A DNA stretch of 64,000 nucleotides from Proteobacteria bacterium DTSAM18 (GCA_028767165.1 JARACJ010000014.1:94654-158653); one strand, 5' to 3'. Shown: positions 8,387 to 17,904, numbered from the stretch's first letter. The notes: generated by a model from the sequence alone, not told the origin. Translations and numbers: made by a program.

Positions 8387-9223
8387 TCAATCCACCCACA
8401 GGTCGAGCCCCAGGACGGCACAGGTGTACGCCCACAGGTTGGCGGCCATCTTCGGATCCCGGGCCCGCTTCGACGGTGTCTTCACCTTGCCGTCGACCCA
8501 GTAGCTGCCGGACTGGCCCAGGCGCGCGGGGCCGTCGGCCAGCTCGATCTGGCCACGGGCGCCCTTCTCGGGGGAGCGCATGATGAACCGGCCGACGTTG
8601 TACAGGCGCTGGAAGAAGCCCGGCTCGTCCTGGCCGAAGCCGGTGGACACGATGCCCGGCTCCACGGCGTGCACGGCCGGCGGCCCTCCACCCAGGCGCT
8701 CGGCCAGCTCACGTGTGAACAGCAGGCCCGCGAGCTTGCTGTCGGCGTAGGCGCCGTAGCCATGGTAGCGGCCCTCGGTGCGTTTGATGTTCTTCAGGTC
8801 GAGGCGCCCCTCCTTGTGGGTGCGGCTGGCGACCATGATGACCCGGCCGGCGTCGGCCTCCTGCAGCGTGGGGATGAGCCGTCGCGTGAGGAGCACCGGG
8901 GCCAGGTAGTTCACGCCGAAGCTCCACTCGTGGCCCTGCACGGTGGACTTGCGGCGGGGCTGGTAGCCACCCGCGTTGTTCATCAGGACGTCGAGACCAC
9001 CAGCTGCGACCCGCTCCGCCAGCGCTTCGACCTGGTCGAGATCGGCGAGGTCGGCCACCTCGCCGCTGACGGCGTGGCCGGCGCGGGTGAGCTCCTCGAG
9101 CACCTCCGCAAGGCGCGCTTCGTTGCGGCCGTGCAGCACGACATCGTGGCCGAGCTCGGCGAGCTTGCGGGCGCTGGCGAGTCCGAGGCCGCTGGTGGCG
9201 CCGGTGATGAGGATGCGGGACAT
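8387..9223 (-). CDS. SDR-family oxidoreductase, retinol dehydrogenase-like
   Basis: This 278-residue SDR has TGATSGLG at 7-14, NNAGGYQ near 82-88, and Tyr159-x3-Lys163 (YADSK). The tail 'GSYWVDGKVKTPS...' is the usual ending of the retinol dehydrogenase/WWOX-like group. The ATG at 9223 is followed directly by the first beta strand, so no extension is expected. The gene is transcribed away from the CATG-rich region at 9327-9583. Substrate unknown. Confidence 0.85.
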   Translation of the reverse strand: MSRILITGATSGLGLASARKLAELGHDVVLHGRNEARLAEVLEELTRAGHAVSGEVADLADLDQVEALAERVAAGGLDVLMNNAGGYQPRRKSTVQGHEWSFGVNYLAPVLLTRRLIPTLQEADAGRVIMVASRTHKEGRLDLKNIKRTEGRYHGYGAYADSKLAGLLFTRELAERLGGGPPAVHAVEPGIVSTGFGQDEPGFFQRLYNVGRFIMRSPEKGARGQIELADGPARLGQSGSYWVDGKVKTPSKRARDPKMAANLWAYTCAVLGLDLWVD

Positions 9224-9326
9224 CGGAGATCCTGGGAGAGATGGATGCGGAGGATACTTCGTTGGGGCGCCTCGGGCAGGGGGGATGTGCCGGGATGGGG
9301 GCGGAGCAGCGCGGCTGGTTCGTCGC

Positions 9327-9583
9327 CATGGCGGTTGAGGTCATGAATCCAGGAGGCCAGGAACCGCGAGTCATGAATCCCGAGTGATGAGCCATGATGG
9401 CCCGACGCATGAACGACGAATCCCGTAACCATGGACCATGGCCCAGGGCGCGCAGGCCATGACTCCAGAGACCCTGGACCATGCGTCCAGGAATCATGGT
9501 TTCAGGACTCGGGTCCTCATGCCCTCCTGGTTTCGAGATTCGTGCCTCATGGCCTCATGGCCTCATGGCCTCATGACGCCATG
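9327..9583. repeat. array of 16 CATG tetramers with about 7.5-bp spacing
   Basis: CATG starts at 9327, 9342, 9372, 9393, 9408, 9430, 9437, 9458, 9480, 9495, 9518, 9548, 9556, 9564, 9572 and 9580. Steps are 7-8, 15, 21-23 or 30 bp, all close to multiples of 7.5. The last five are exact octamer steps (CATGGCCT). CCAGG and CCTGG fill positions between CATGs, so this looks like a decayed tandem 7-8-mer. It is non-coding, lying between a divergent SDR and the acyl-CoA dehydrogenase gene. Confidence 0.8.
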
Positions 9584-9675
9584 ACCACGCGCCGCCTCCG
9601 GTCCGCTCCACACTGGACATTCCTCCTGGGTTCGAAGACGATCCCGATCCCGTCCCTGCTCACGGAGCCCGCCCG

Positions 9676-11217
9676 ATGCCCACCCAGCCCGATCTCGCCC
9701 GCACCCAGCTCGCCGACTGGCTCGACGCCCAGCCGCGCGACCTCTACGCCGCGGACTCCTTCTTCCAGCGCGCCCTGCGGGTGTTCGCCGGACAGGAGGC
9801 CCTCGAGGACATCGAGCCGGATCTCGCCGCCTTCGGGCCTCTCGCCGCCACCGAGGTCGATCCGCTCGTCCGCGAGAACAACCTCGACGCCAACCTGCCC
9901 CGCCTCGAGCGCTACGACGGCATCGGGCGCCGGATCGAGCGCATCGCGCACCACCCGAGCTACCACGAGGCCGGCGCGCTCATCTACGGCTCCGGCGTGA
10001 TGGAGGCCTACGGGCGCGAGCACCCCAACCTGCGGGCGCTGTCGCTCATGTACCTGAGCAGCCAGAACGGCGAGGCGGGGCACAACTGCCCCCTGGCGTG
10101 CACCGCCGGGGTGATCCGGGTGCTTCAGGAGCTCGGCACCGAGGAGATGAAGGCCCGCTGGTTGCCCGGCCTGCTCAGCCGGGACTACGACACCCACCTC
10201 GAGGGCGCCCAGTTCCTCACGGAGCTGCAGGGGGGCAGCGACGTCGGCGCCAACGCGGTGCAGGCGGAGCTGGCCGACGACGGCACCTGGCGCATCCACG
10301 GCGAGAAGTGGTTCTGCTCCAACATCGACGCCGACCTGTTCCTCATGACCGCCCGGGTGGGCGACGCGGAGGGCACCCGGGGGCTCGGGTTGTTCCTCGT
10401 GCCCCGCCTTTGGGACGGCGAGCCGAACGGTCTGCGGATCCGCCGGCTCAAGCACAAGCTCGGCACCCGCTCCATGGCCAGCGGCGAGACCGACTTCGTG
10501 GGGGCCCGGGGCTGGCACATGGGGCCGCTGGGCGAGGGCTTCGCCCAGGTGATGCGTCTCGTGATCCACACCTCCCGGATGTACAACGCCGCTGCCTGCA
10601 TGGGCCTCGCCCGTCGGGCCTTCACCGTGGCCCACTCCTACGCCCACCACCGCCGGGCCTTCGGCCAGCGCATCGTGCACTTCCCGCTGGTGCAGGCCCA
10701 CCTGCAGGCCATGGAGCGCTCCCTGGAGCAGGGGCTGGCCGGCACGCTGCACCACGTGGTCGTGCAGGATCTGCTGGATCGAGGGGCCGGAGACGAGCGT
10801 CTGCAGGCCTACCAGCGCCTGGGGGTCAACCTGAACAAGATGACCACCGCGATGGATGCCCGGCAGCTCGTCATCGACGCCATCGAGGTGCTCGGAGGCA
10901 ACGGCGCCATCGAGAGCTTCAGCGTGCTGCCCCGCCTGCTCCGGGACGTCATCGTGTACGAGAACTGGGAGGGCACCCACAACACCCTGGTGATGCAGTC
11001 CTGGCGGGACATGCAGAAGTACGGGCTGCACGAGCCCTACCTCGACCAGCTCCTGGTGATGGGCGCGCCCCAGGACGAGGTGGACGCCATGTCCCGGCGG
11101 GTCGCGGAGGTGCTGGCGATGGAGCCCGGCCCAGCGTCGGTGGCCCTCAAGCCGCTGCTCGCCGAGCTGTCCCGGATGCAGCAGCACACCGCCTGGAGGC
11201 GGGTGCACGAGGCGTGA
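9676..11217 (+). CDS. acyl-CoA dehydrogenase family protein, AidB-like
   Basis: This 513-residue flavoprotein is of the acyl-CoA dehydrogenase fold. The long N-terminal part and 'FLTELQGGSDVGAN' are like the AidB and isovaleryl branches. 'HGEKWFCSNIDADLFLMTAR' is the middle beta-domain FAD contact. The C-terminal helices carry 'RRAFGQRIVHFPLVQAHL' and the active-site region 'VYENWEGTHNTLVMQ', with Glu at or near the catalytic-base position. GGAG lies about ten bases before the ATG. No electron-transfer flavoprotein gene is nearby. It may oxidise a branched or modified acyl thioester; AidB itself binds DNA with no settled substrate. Confidence 0.85.
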   Translation: MPTQPDLARTQLADWLDAQPRDLYAADSFFQRALRVFAGQEALEDIEPDLAAFGPLAATEVDPLVRENNLDANLPRLERYDGIGRRIERIAHHPSYHEAGALIYGSGVMEAYGREHPNLRALSLMYLSSQNGEAGHNCPLACTAGVIRVLQELGTEEMKARWLPGLLSRDYDTHLEGAQFLTELQGGSDVGANAVQAELADDGTWRIHGEKWFCSNIDADLFLMTARVGDAEGTRGLGLFLVPRLWDGEPNGLRIRRLKHKLGTRSMASGETDFVGARGWHMGPLGEGFAQVMRLVIHTSRMYNAAACMGLARRAFTVAHSYAHHRRAFGQRIVHFPLVQAHLQAMERSLEQGLAGTLHHVVVQDLLDRGAGDERLQAYQRLGVNLNKMTTAMDARQLVIDAIEVLGGNGAIESFSVLPRLLRDVIVYENWEGTHNTLVMQSWRDMQKYGLHEPYLDQLLVMGAPQDEVDAMSRRVAEVLAMEPGPASVALKPLLAELSRMQQHTAWRRVHEA

Positions 11218-11231
11218 GCCCCCTTGGCGTC

Positions 11232-11262
11232 GCCGTGAGGGCGCTCACGCCGTCCTCACGGC
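11232..11262. terminator. candidate hairpin between convergent genes
   Basis: A perfect 9-bp inverted repeat (GCCGTGAGG against CCTCACGGC) with a 13-base loop fills most of the gap between the convergent dehydrogenase and SDR stops. There is no T tract, so it may mark a Rho-dependent end. Confidence 0.4.
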
Positions 11263-11263
11263 C

Positions 11264-12181
11264 TCACAGCTTTCCGATCAGGTCCTGGGTGTACGTCCAC
11301 AGCTCGTCGGCGAGCCGCTCGCTCTGGCTCTGCTTGCTGCTGCTCGCCACGTTGCAGTCGGCGAAGTACTCGCCCCGGAACTTCGCGGCGGCCGGGTGTG
11401 CTGCCACGAAAGCCTGGGTGGCGGCGCCCTGGGGAGGCGTCTTGAGGAACAGCGGACTCAGCGCCTTGAAGCCCGCCTGCATGAACGGGTTCATGTGGCG
11501 GCCGAGGTTGGTGGCGATGACGCCGGGGTGCACCGCGTTGACCACCTGACCGGGCTTCACACGCTTCGCCAGGGCCCGGGCGAACAGCAGGTTGGCCAGC
11601 TTGGACTGGCCGTAGGAGCGCCAGGGGGTGTAGCCGCCCTTGGAGAAGTCGAGGTTGTCGAAGCCGATGCCGCCCTTGACGCTGCCCTGGTGCGCGGCGC
11701 TGGAGACGATGACCACGCGGCCGTCGTCGGTGAGCTCGTCGAGCAGGCCGAGCACCAGGATGGCGTGGCCCACGTGGTTGGTGAGGAACTGCAGCTCGAG
11801 GCCATGCTTCAGCTCCAGCTCCGGCAGCGCCATGATGCCGGCGTTGCAGATGATGCCGTCGAGGGGAAGCTGCAGCGCCTTCACGGCCTTCACCGCGGCC
11901 CGGACGGAGTCGGGCTCGCTGAGCTCACAGGCCACGGGGTGGGACGGGCCCTGAAGGCGCTCGCAGGCCTCGGCGGCCTTTTCCTGGGTGCGGGCGAGGC
12001 CGATGACGGTGGCGCCCGCGTGGGACAGACCGCGGGCGGTCTCGAAGCCGATGCCCGAGTTGACGCCGGTGACCAGGTAGGTGCGACCCGTCAGGTCGAG
12101 GCCCTGCAGCACGTCGTCCACTGTGGAGGTGCTGCCGAAGCCGGTGGGGCCCTTGCGCTTGAACAGGTCGATCAGTGCCAT
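11264..12181 (-). CDS. SDR-family oxidoreductase, retinol dehydrogenase-like
   Basis: This 305-residue SDR has TGVNSGIG at 38-45, CNAGIMALPEL at 112-122, and Tyr190-x3-Lys194 (YGQSK). The final 'GEYFADCNVASSS...' is typical of retinol dehydrogenase 11-14-like and WWOX-like SDRs. ATG at 12181 is preferred because GGGAGA lies six bases upstream and the cofactor domain starts near residue 35. It is the fourth SDR within 10 kb. The substrate is not known. Confidence 0.85.
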   Translation of the reverse strand: MALIDLFKRKGPTGFGSTSTVDDVLQGLDLTGRTYLVTGVNSGIGFETARGLSHAGATVIGLARTQEKAAEACERLQGPSHPVACELSEPDSVRAAVKAVKALQLPLDGIICNAGIMALPELELKHGLELQFLTNHVGHAILVLGLLDELTDDGRVVIVSSAAHQGSVKGGIGFDNLDFSKGGYTPWRSYGQSKLANLLFARALAKRVKPGQVVNAVHPGVIATNLGRHMNPFMQAGFKALSPLFLKTPPQGAATQAFVAAHPAAAKFRGEYFADCNVASSSKQSQSERLADELWTYTQDLIGKL

Positions 12182-12329
12182 CTGCGTCTCCCGGGGCGGT
12201 CCGTTCGTCGGACCGGTACCGGGCACAGGGTAGTCCCCGTTCCGTCAAGGAAAAGGGGCAGGGGAGGCATCGTGTGGAAAAGACCGTGCCACGGGCGGCG
12301 CGAGGTCGTGCCGCGCCGCCCGGGACGGG

Positions 12330-13865
12330 TCAGGGGATCGGGTCGCAGGCATCGCCGATGCCGTCACCATCCAGGTCGTTCTGGTCGTCCAGGTGGGTCT
12401 GTGGACCCTGCAGCGAGATGGGAAGGCCGTCCTGGACCACGCCGAGGTCGTCCTTGATGCGGGCGAGGAAGGCCCAGTTGCCGCCGCCGTCGTGCACCAG
12501 GATGGTCAGCTGGTGCCAGCCGGCGTCCAGGCTCACGTCGTACTCGTTGTCGTCCACGGCCGCGCCCTGGCAGCTGGGATCGCCGCCGAGCAGCGTGCCG
12601 TCGACCCACACCCGGCTGCCGTCGTCGGCGCCCACGGCAACCACGCCGTCGAAGTCCGCGTCGACCTCGAACCAGGTGGTGGCGACCACCTCACGGGGCG
12701 TCGGACCGCCCACCAGGTCCGCGAGATCGACCTTGTCGCCGTCGGTCTGGATGTGCCACCAGGGATCGCCGTCATGGTCCTCGCCATAGGCTGCATCCTC
12801 CGCCACGGAACCCTCGGTGGGACTCCAGGCGGCGGGCTCGCAGTATCCGTCGGCGGGGTACAGCCACAGCGGACCGAGGACGAGCCAGTGCTGGATGAAG
12901 CCGTCGCTGTTGCTCTCGAGCACCGTGGTGGTGGTGTTGGGGATGAGCGGGCAGTTGTCGGTGACGTCGAGCTCCCCGTCACCGTCGTCGTCGTCGTCGC
13001 AGAAGTCGGCGATGCCGTCGCCGTCCGCGTCCTGCCCGGGGCCCGGCGTGATGGTGGCGAAGCCGCAGCTGTCGTCGCCCACGTCGATGGCGAGCTTGTA
13101 CTCCGTGACCGGGCTGCGGTTGATGCCCTCCACGCACAGGGTGTGGGTGCCTTCCTCCAGGTAGCGGGCACTGGCGTCGACGGTCGGATCGAAGGTGGCG
13201 CAGCCGCCCCAGCCTGCGAGCGCGTCGATGAGGGTGTGGTCCGGAGCGTACAGGCTGATGATCATGGCGGGCGGACACAGGCCGTCGAGGCCCGACGCGG
13301 TGGCGTCGATCCAGCCGTTCTCCTCCACGTCCACGGCGTAGCAGTCCACGTCGCCCTGGCTGAGCTGGCCGATGGCGTCGTAGGGAGGCGTGACGGCTTC
13401 GGCCAGCCAGGGGGTGTCGTTGGGCTCCACCTCGTTCAGGCCCGGCGGCACGTAGGGGGGCTCGACCGACCAGGCGGTGTCGGAGGTGTCCACCGTGTCG
13501 GTGGGCTCCGCGGTGTCGCCCGTCGGGACCGTGGGGGGCTCGCCGGTGTCGACCGGGGAGAACCCGGTGTCCCCTGAGTCACAGCAGCCGGTGTCGGTGC
13601 CGGAGGTGTTGCCATCGGCAGTGTCACCAGTGGAGCCAGTGGCACCCGTGTCGCCAGGGCCGCCCGTGGCTCCCGTGTCGCCGGGGTCACCCGTGCCGCC
13701 GGTGGGCAGCACGACGCCGGTGTCCTCCAGGGTCGGTACGACGGCCGAGTCCTCGGTGGGACAACAGTCGGTGTCGCTGTCGGTCTGCAGGGGCGCGGGG
13801 TCGTCCGGCGTGGAACAGGCGCTCAGGCAGAGAACAGCGACAGCGAGGCTTCGGACATCGGCCAT
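12330..13865 (-). CDS. lipoprotein with thrombospondin type-3 and PPC-like domains
   Basis: This 511-residue lipoprotein has lipobox LSAC with the lipid Cys near 17. Next comes a linker of about 110 residues rich in Asp, Thr and Gly. A pre-peptidase C-terminal (PPC)-like domain starts at 'NEVEPNDTPWLAEAV', then calcium-binding Asp-rich thrombospondin type-3 motifs (DGDGIADFCDDDDDGDG). A PA14- or fibronectin-like region beginning 'QHWLVLGPLWLYPADG' follows, and a final type-3 repeat ends the chain. The ATG at 13865 lies 43 bp inside the end of the DUF1501 gene, and no later start would keep the signal peptide, so coupling is likely. It is the last gene of the DUF1592-DUF1501 operon. Confidence 0.8.
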   Translation of the reverse strand: MADVRSLAVAVLCLSACSTPDDPAPLQTDSDTDCCPTEDSAVVPTLEDTGVVLPTGGTGDPGDTGATGGPGDTGATGSTGDTADGNTSGTDTGCCDSGDTGFSPVDTGEPPTVPTGDTAEPTDTVDTSDTAWSVEPPYVPPGLNEVEPNDTPWLAEAVTPPYDAIGQLSQGDVDCYAVDVEENGWIDATASGLDGLCPPAMIISLYAPDHTLIDALAGWGGCATFDPTVDASARYLEEGTHTLCVEGINRSPVTEYKLAIDVGDDSCGFATITPGPGQDADGDGIADFCDDDDDGDGELDVTDNCPLIPNTTTTVLESNSDGFIQHWLVLGPLWLYPADGYCEPAAWSPTEGSVAEDAAYGEDHDGDPWWHIQTDGDKVDLADLVGGPTPREVVATTWFEVDADFDGVVAVGADDGSRVWVDGTLLGGDPSCQGAAVDDNEYDVSLDAGWHQLTILVHDGGGNWAFLARIKDDLGVVQDGLPISLQGPQTHLDDQNDLDGDGIGDACDPIP

Positions 13866-15076
13866 TGGTCCTCCACGTCCTGGGTGTCGAGGCCCAGATG
13901 CTCACGCAGCGTCTGGTGGATGTGGGCCGGGGTGATGCGGATGCCGTTGACGTCGGGCTCGAGGGTCGTCTCGTCGAGCAGGTCCGGGGTCAGCGTGTCG
14001 TCGGTGCTGCCGATGACGCGGCCACCGTCGATGCCGGGGCCCATCATGATCATCGAGGTGATGGAGTAGTGGTCCTTGCCGTCGTGCTCGTTGTACCAGG
14101 GGGTCCGGCCGAAGTCGGAGCCCATGAGGAGCAGGATGCGGTCGGCGAGGCCCTTCTCCTCGGCCAGCTGCATCAGGTAGGACGCGCCCTCGAACAGGTT
14201 GGTGAGGGCCGCCGTGTGCCGGGTGTCGTGATCGTCGTGGGTGTCGAAGCCCTCCACGAACAGGCTCGCGGAGGTGGACGTGCCGGCCTCGAAGGCGGCG
14301 ATGGCGATCTGGATCTGCCGCTTGAGGGGGGTGTCCGCGATCTCGCTGGGCAGGTAGGGAGACAGGGCCGCGAGCTCGTTGTCGCCCTCCCGGGCGGAGC
14401 GGAGCAGCTCCATGGCCCGCTTCGGGCGGGGAAGGCCGGCGGCCGCGATCTGTCGGTCGAGGCGGTCGAGCTGGGCGGCCCGGAGGGTGTCCTCGATGGA
14501 CGAGGAGATCAGCCGTGAGTCCGGGTTGGTGGCCGTGCGACGGAAGGGGTGGGCCAGATCCTGCACCAGGGCGGCACTGGGAAGCCGTGTGATGGGCAGC
14601 AGACCCGCAGGGTAGTCGTAGCCGCCGAAGCTGAGCAGGGCGGTGGACTTGTGATCCGGATCACCTGCTGCCGCCAGGGCCGCGATGGACGGGAAGCCGT
14701 GGGACATGACCCCGGACCACTGGTGACGGACGCCGACGACGTGGTTGTTGGTCTGGTTGTCCACGCCGTTGAGGACCAGCAGATCATCCTGGTAGTCGGT
14801 GAAGAAGTCCTCCACCGCCGTGATGGGGGCGACCTGGAAGTTGCCGATCTCGAGGGTGTCGTCCGCGTGGAAGTTCGTGATCCGGTCGTCGTAGTCCGTG
14901 TAGCCCTTGGGGTCGCACAGCATGGCCGGGTCCCAGCCGCCGTCGGCGTGCAGGACCACCACGAGGGTGTCGTCAGGGGCGGAGGTGGTGGTGGCCCAGG
15001 CGCGCCGTGAGCGCAGCAGGTAGGGCAGGGACAGGCTCGTGGCGCCGAGCCCCTTGATGAAGGTACGTCGGTCCAT
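13823..15076 (-). CDS. Tat-exported DUF1501 protein (cassette 1)
   Basis: This 417-residue protein of the DUF1501 (sulfatase-like) family starts 'MDRRTFIKGLGATSLSLP', a clear twin-arginine signal, so it should be folded in the cytoplasm and exported. The conserved 'LHADGGWDPAMLCDP', 'FVEGFDTHDDHD', 'DFGRTPWYNEHDGKDHY' and 'MMGPGIDGGRVIGSTDD' blocks follow the alkaline phosphatase/sulfatase-superfamily pattern of metal-binding Asp and His. It starts three bases after the DUF1592 stop. DUF1501/DUF1592 pairs are frequent in Planctomycetes and some Myxococcota; the substrate is unknown. The paralog at 27536-28783 has the same layout. Confidence 0.85.
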   Translation of the reverse strand: MDRRTFIKGLGATSLSLPYLLRSRRAWATTTSAPDDTLVVVLHADGGWDPAMLCDPKGYTDYDDRITNFHADDTLEIGNFQVAPITAVEDFFTDYQDDLLVLNGVDNQTNNHVVGVRHQWSGVMSHGFPSIAALAAAGDPDHKSTALLSFGGYDYPAGLLPITRLPSAALVQDLAHPFRRTATNPDSRLISSSIEDTLRAAQLDRLDRQIAAAGLPRPKRAMELLRSAREGDNELAALSPYLPSEIADTPLKRQIQIAIAAFEAGTSTSASLFVEGFDTHDDHDTRHTAALTNLFEGASYLMQLAEEKGLADRILLLMGSDFGRTPWYNEHDGKDHYSITSMIMMGPGIDGGRVIGSTDDTLTPDLLDETTLEPDVNGIRITPAHIHQTLREHLGLDTQDVEDQWPMSEASLSLFSA

Positions 15077-15079
15077 GGG

Positions 15080-17515
15080 TCACTCGTGCAGGAAGCGGTA
15101 GTCGGTGAGCAGGTAGATGACGACGGTCATCCAGGCCCGCATGGCGTGGTCGTCGTCGGCCTTGACCATCTGGTCGGAGGGCAGCGTGGCGCCGGTCCAG
15201 ACGTCCTCGCGCACCTGGCAGTCCCAGGGCAGGTTGCTGGTGACGGTGCCGTCGTCGATGTCGTCGCGGCCTTGCACCCATGCATCGGAGAGCAGGTCGT
15301 AGGCGGCGTCGATCTCGGGGTCGGTGGTGGTCAGATCCTCGCCGAGCAGCCGCAGGAACAGCCACTGCAGGTTGCGGCGGATGTCGACCTCGGCCACGGT
15401 GTCGGCCGTGCCGTCGGCCTTGATGGGCGCCTGGTCCATCTCCACGTGGGGGAACAGGGTCCGCTGGGTCGTGGGGAGCATGAAGTCCCGGGGCACGACC
15501 TTGCAGGCCATGTCGTTGGCCATGAGGGTGGCGACGCTCTCCATCACGCTGCTGGGCTCCCGCAGGCGCTCGGTGATGAGGTGCGAGTCGATGCCGCCGT
15601 ACATCAGGTTGTAGACCTTCTTCAGGTAGGACGCGCCGTCGGCCGGACGGATCCAGGGCATGCCCACGGTGGCCTCGATCTTGTCGTGCAGCTCTTCGGG
15701 GCTGAGGAAGCGGGCGGCGCCCGTGCGCTGCTTGAGGGACTCGGCGGCGCCGTCGTCCTCGATGGCGCGGAACCAGTGGGACACGACCACCTGCTCGACG
15801 ACCCACTTCAGATCGTGGCCGCGGGAGCGGAACTCGGTCGCCACGTCGCTGATCCAGGCGTCCTGCTCGAGGAGGGCGGCCAGCAGGACCGGGTCGTCTC
15901 CGGCGGTGTCCGCCGTGAGGGGCTCGACGCCGGTGAGCAACTTCAGCACCATCTTCACCGACGCCACGTCGAAGCGCGGATCGAGGACGGCCTGTGCACC
16001 CAGCCAGGGCAGGGCCTCCTCCAGCTCCGTGTCGGGGATGTCGACGCCGCCGAACCCGGGCGCCAGCATGTCGTCGTACCAGCCGTCGGCGGGGGGCCGG
16101 TAGGCGCCCTCGAGGTTCCAGTTCTGGAACAGGCCGGCCACCGGGTCCATGGTGGTGTGGCAGACGGTGCAGTTGGGATCGTTCAGCGTGGGGTTCGCCA
16201 CCTGGGTGCCGGTGGTGTCCACCGGACGGTTGGCGAACGTCATGATGTCGGTGTCGAGGAAGGTCTTGTAGAAGAACCAGCTGCGGTGGCGGTTCCTGTT
16301 GGTGCTCGTGGTGGGGTAGCGGTTCAGGAACGACACCGTCGTCAGCACGCCGGCGTGGGGGTAGTCCTCGAGGTCCATCTCGTGCCACTCGTTGGCGGCC
16401 GGGTCGTCGGGGAGGGGGATGTCGCCCTCGTACACGCCGTAGGCGAGCTCGAGCCAGGTGTTGGCCATCATGTAGTCGGCGGTGAGGATCTCGGTCCAGG
16501 GACGATCCTCACGCAGGATGTGCCGCGCGAGCATGAGCGGCTCACGGGTGATCGCCTCGTTGGTCAGCACGAAGTAGCGGGACAGGTCGTCTGTCTCGAC
16601 GTCCTGCCACCACAGCACGGAGGGGTAGCGGTTGATGTCGAGGATGCCGATGCCCTCGTTGCGCACGAACCAGCGGTCGGTGAGGAACACGTCGTTGAGG
16701 AGCACCACCATGCGGTCGGCGAAGTCGTCGTCGCCCATGACCTGCCATAGGGTGTACACCAGGGCGCTCTCACCACCCGCGCGCACCTGGGCCTCTTCCT
16801 GGGCGGTGGGAAGACGTCCCGCCAGCACCAAGGTGGCCTTGCGCAGGGTGCTCACCGGGCTCATGAGGGTCAGGCCGAGGCCTTCGGGCTCTTCCATCCC
16901 GGTGTCGACCGCGCCCGTGTCCTCGCTCGGGTCCTCACCCGGATCCACGCCCGGGTTCTCACCGGGGTCCACGCCCGGGCTCTCGTCCTCACAGGCGGTG
17001 GAGTTCGCGACGGCCGTGATGAACGACTGCAGCAGCTGCACGCCGGCGTCGCCGGACGACAGGATGGCACCACCGCCGTGGGGCACCAGGTTCTGGGGCT
17101 TCAGCAGCAGCCAGGACTCGCCGTCCTGCTCCTTCAGCGCCATCTGGGTGAGCACGTCGAGGTTGTGGTCCATGGCACCGGGCACGGCGGTCCGCTGCAG
17201 CACGAGGTTCGAGGTCTTCGCGAGGCCCTCGTTGCTGTGGCACGCGATGCAGGTGGTGCCCACCAGCTGGGGCCACAGGGTGGTCTGCAGGTAGTCGGCA
17301 GGATCGACGCACTCCACCATGCCGGTGTCGCCCGGCACCTCCGTGGGAGCCTCGTCGGTGTCGACGTCGGTGTCGGCACCCGGGCCGGGGTCCGGCTGCT
17401 CAAGGGGATCGTCGCTGTCGGGCGTCGGGTCGTCACCGGGGCGGCTGGGGCGTTCCTGTCGATCGCCCGGACCGCAGGCCATCAGCAAGGTGAGGGCGAG
17501 GAGCCTGATGCGCAT
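15080..17515 (-). CDS. DUF1592-family c-type-heme lipoprotein (cassette 1)
   Basis: This is an 811-residue lipoprotein with lipobox LMAC (Cys14) and a 50-residue Asp/Pro/Thr linker. A c-type heme motif CIACH (Cys89, Cys92, His93) and a later CTVCHTTMDP motif follow, inside the DUF1592-DUF1588-DUF1585 arrangement. Recognisable blocks include 'REDRPWTEILTADYMMAN', 'FLDTDIMTFANRPVDTTGT' and the C-terminal 'LKWVVEQVVVSHWFRA'. It is likely anchored on the envelope and could pass electrons to a partner. It heads an operon with the DUF1501 and type-3 repeat genes. The catalytic function is not established for the family. Confidence 0.85.
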   Translation of the reverse strand: MRIRLLALTLLMACGPGDRQERPSRPGDDPTPDSDDPLEQPDPGPGADTDVDTDEAPTEVPGDTGMVECVDPADYLQTTLWPQLVGTTCIACHSNEGLAKTSNLVLQRTAVPGAMDHNLDVLTQMALKEQDGESWLLLKPQNLVPHGGGAILSSGDAGVQLLQSFITAVANSTACEDESPGVDPGENPGVDPGEDPSEDTGAVDTGMEEPEGLGLTLMSPVSTLRKATLVLAGRLPTAQEEAQVRAGGESALVYTLWQVMGDDDFADRMVVLLNDVFLTDRWFVRNEGIGILDINRYPSVLWWQDVETDDLSRYFVLTNEAITREPLMLARHILREDRPWTEILTADYMMANTWLELAYGVYEGDIPLPDDPAANEWHEMDLEDYPHAGVLTTVSFLNRYPTTSTNRNRHRSWFFYKTFLDTDIMTFANRPVDTTGTQVANPTLNDPNCTVCHTTMDPVAGLFQNWNLEGAYRPPADGWYDDMLAPGFGGVDIPDTELEEALPWLGAQAVLDPRFDVASVKMVLKLLTGVEPLTADTAGDDPVLLAALLEQDAWISDVATEFRSRGHDLKWVVEQVVVSHWFRAIEDDGAAESLKQRTGAARFLSPEELHDKIEATVGMPWIRPADGASYLKKVYNLMYGGIDSHLITERLREPSSVMESVATLMANDMACKVVPRDFMLPTTQRTLFPHVEMDQAPIKADGTADTVAEVDIRRNLQWLFLRLLGEDLTTTDPEIDAAYDLLSDAWVQGRDDIDDGTVTSNLPWDCQVREDVWTGATLPSDQMVKADDDHAMRAWMTVVIYLLTDYRFLHE

Positions 17516-17904
17516 GCATCCTCCGTGGGTCGTGGGACCGGCAGGTTAGCGTGGGAAAATGCCCCTCAGGCCGAGCTTTCCTCACAATCGGTCACCGCGC
17601 GGGACCGTATCCGGAGAACATCGGGTGGGCTCCGGCATGGCCACCCGCAACGAACCAGGGCGTCCCATGGCCGGGCACTGGCCTGCCAGGGCACGATCCG
17701 TCGGTCGGTGCGGTCCGGCTGCCACGCGATCGTCCGAAGGGGCCAGGGCGTACCCTGACGGTTGTCAAAATCCGCTCGGTATCCGTGCAGGTGTGGGAAT
17801 TTCCCCGGAAGGTCGTCGGGCTGCGACGACCAGGGGTGGAGGAACCTCGGGTTCGCCCGCCTTCATGCTGGCGCTCCACCGGGGCCCGACAAGGGAGGCG
17901 GCCC
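17516..17904. other. intergenic region, nothing recognised
   Basis: This 389-bp gap lies between divergent genes (DUF1592 on minus, small membrane protein on plus), so it should hold both promoters. I see no clear promoter pair, no large inverted repeat and no small gene with a ribosome site. Confidence 0.5.

Noticed and set aside
9571..11208. A 545-codon frame opposite the acyl-CoA dehydrogenase
   Set aside because: Shadow frame with no homology; the plus-strand gene is unambiguous.
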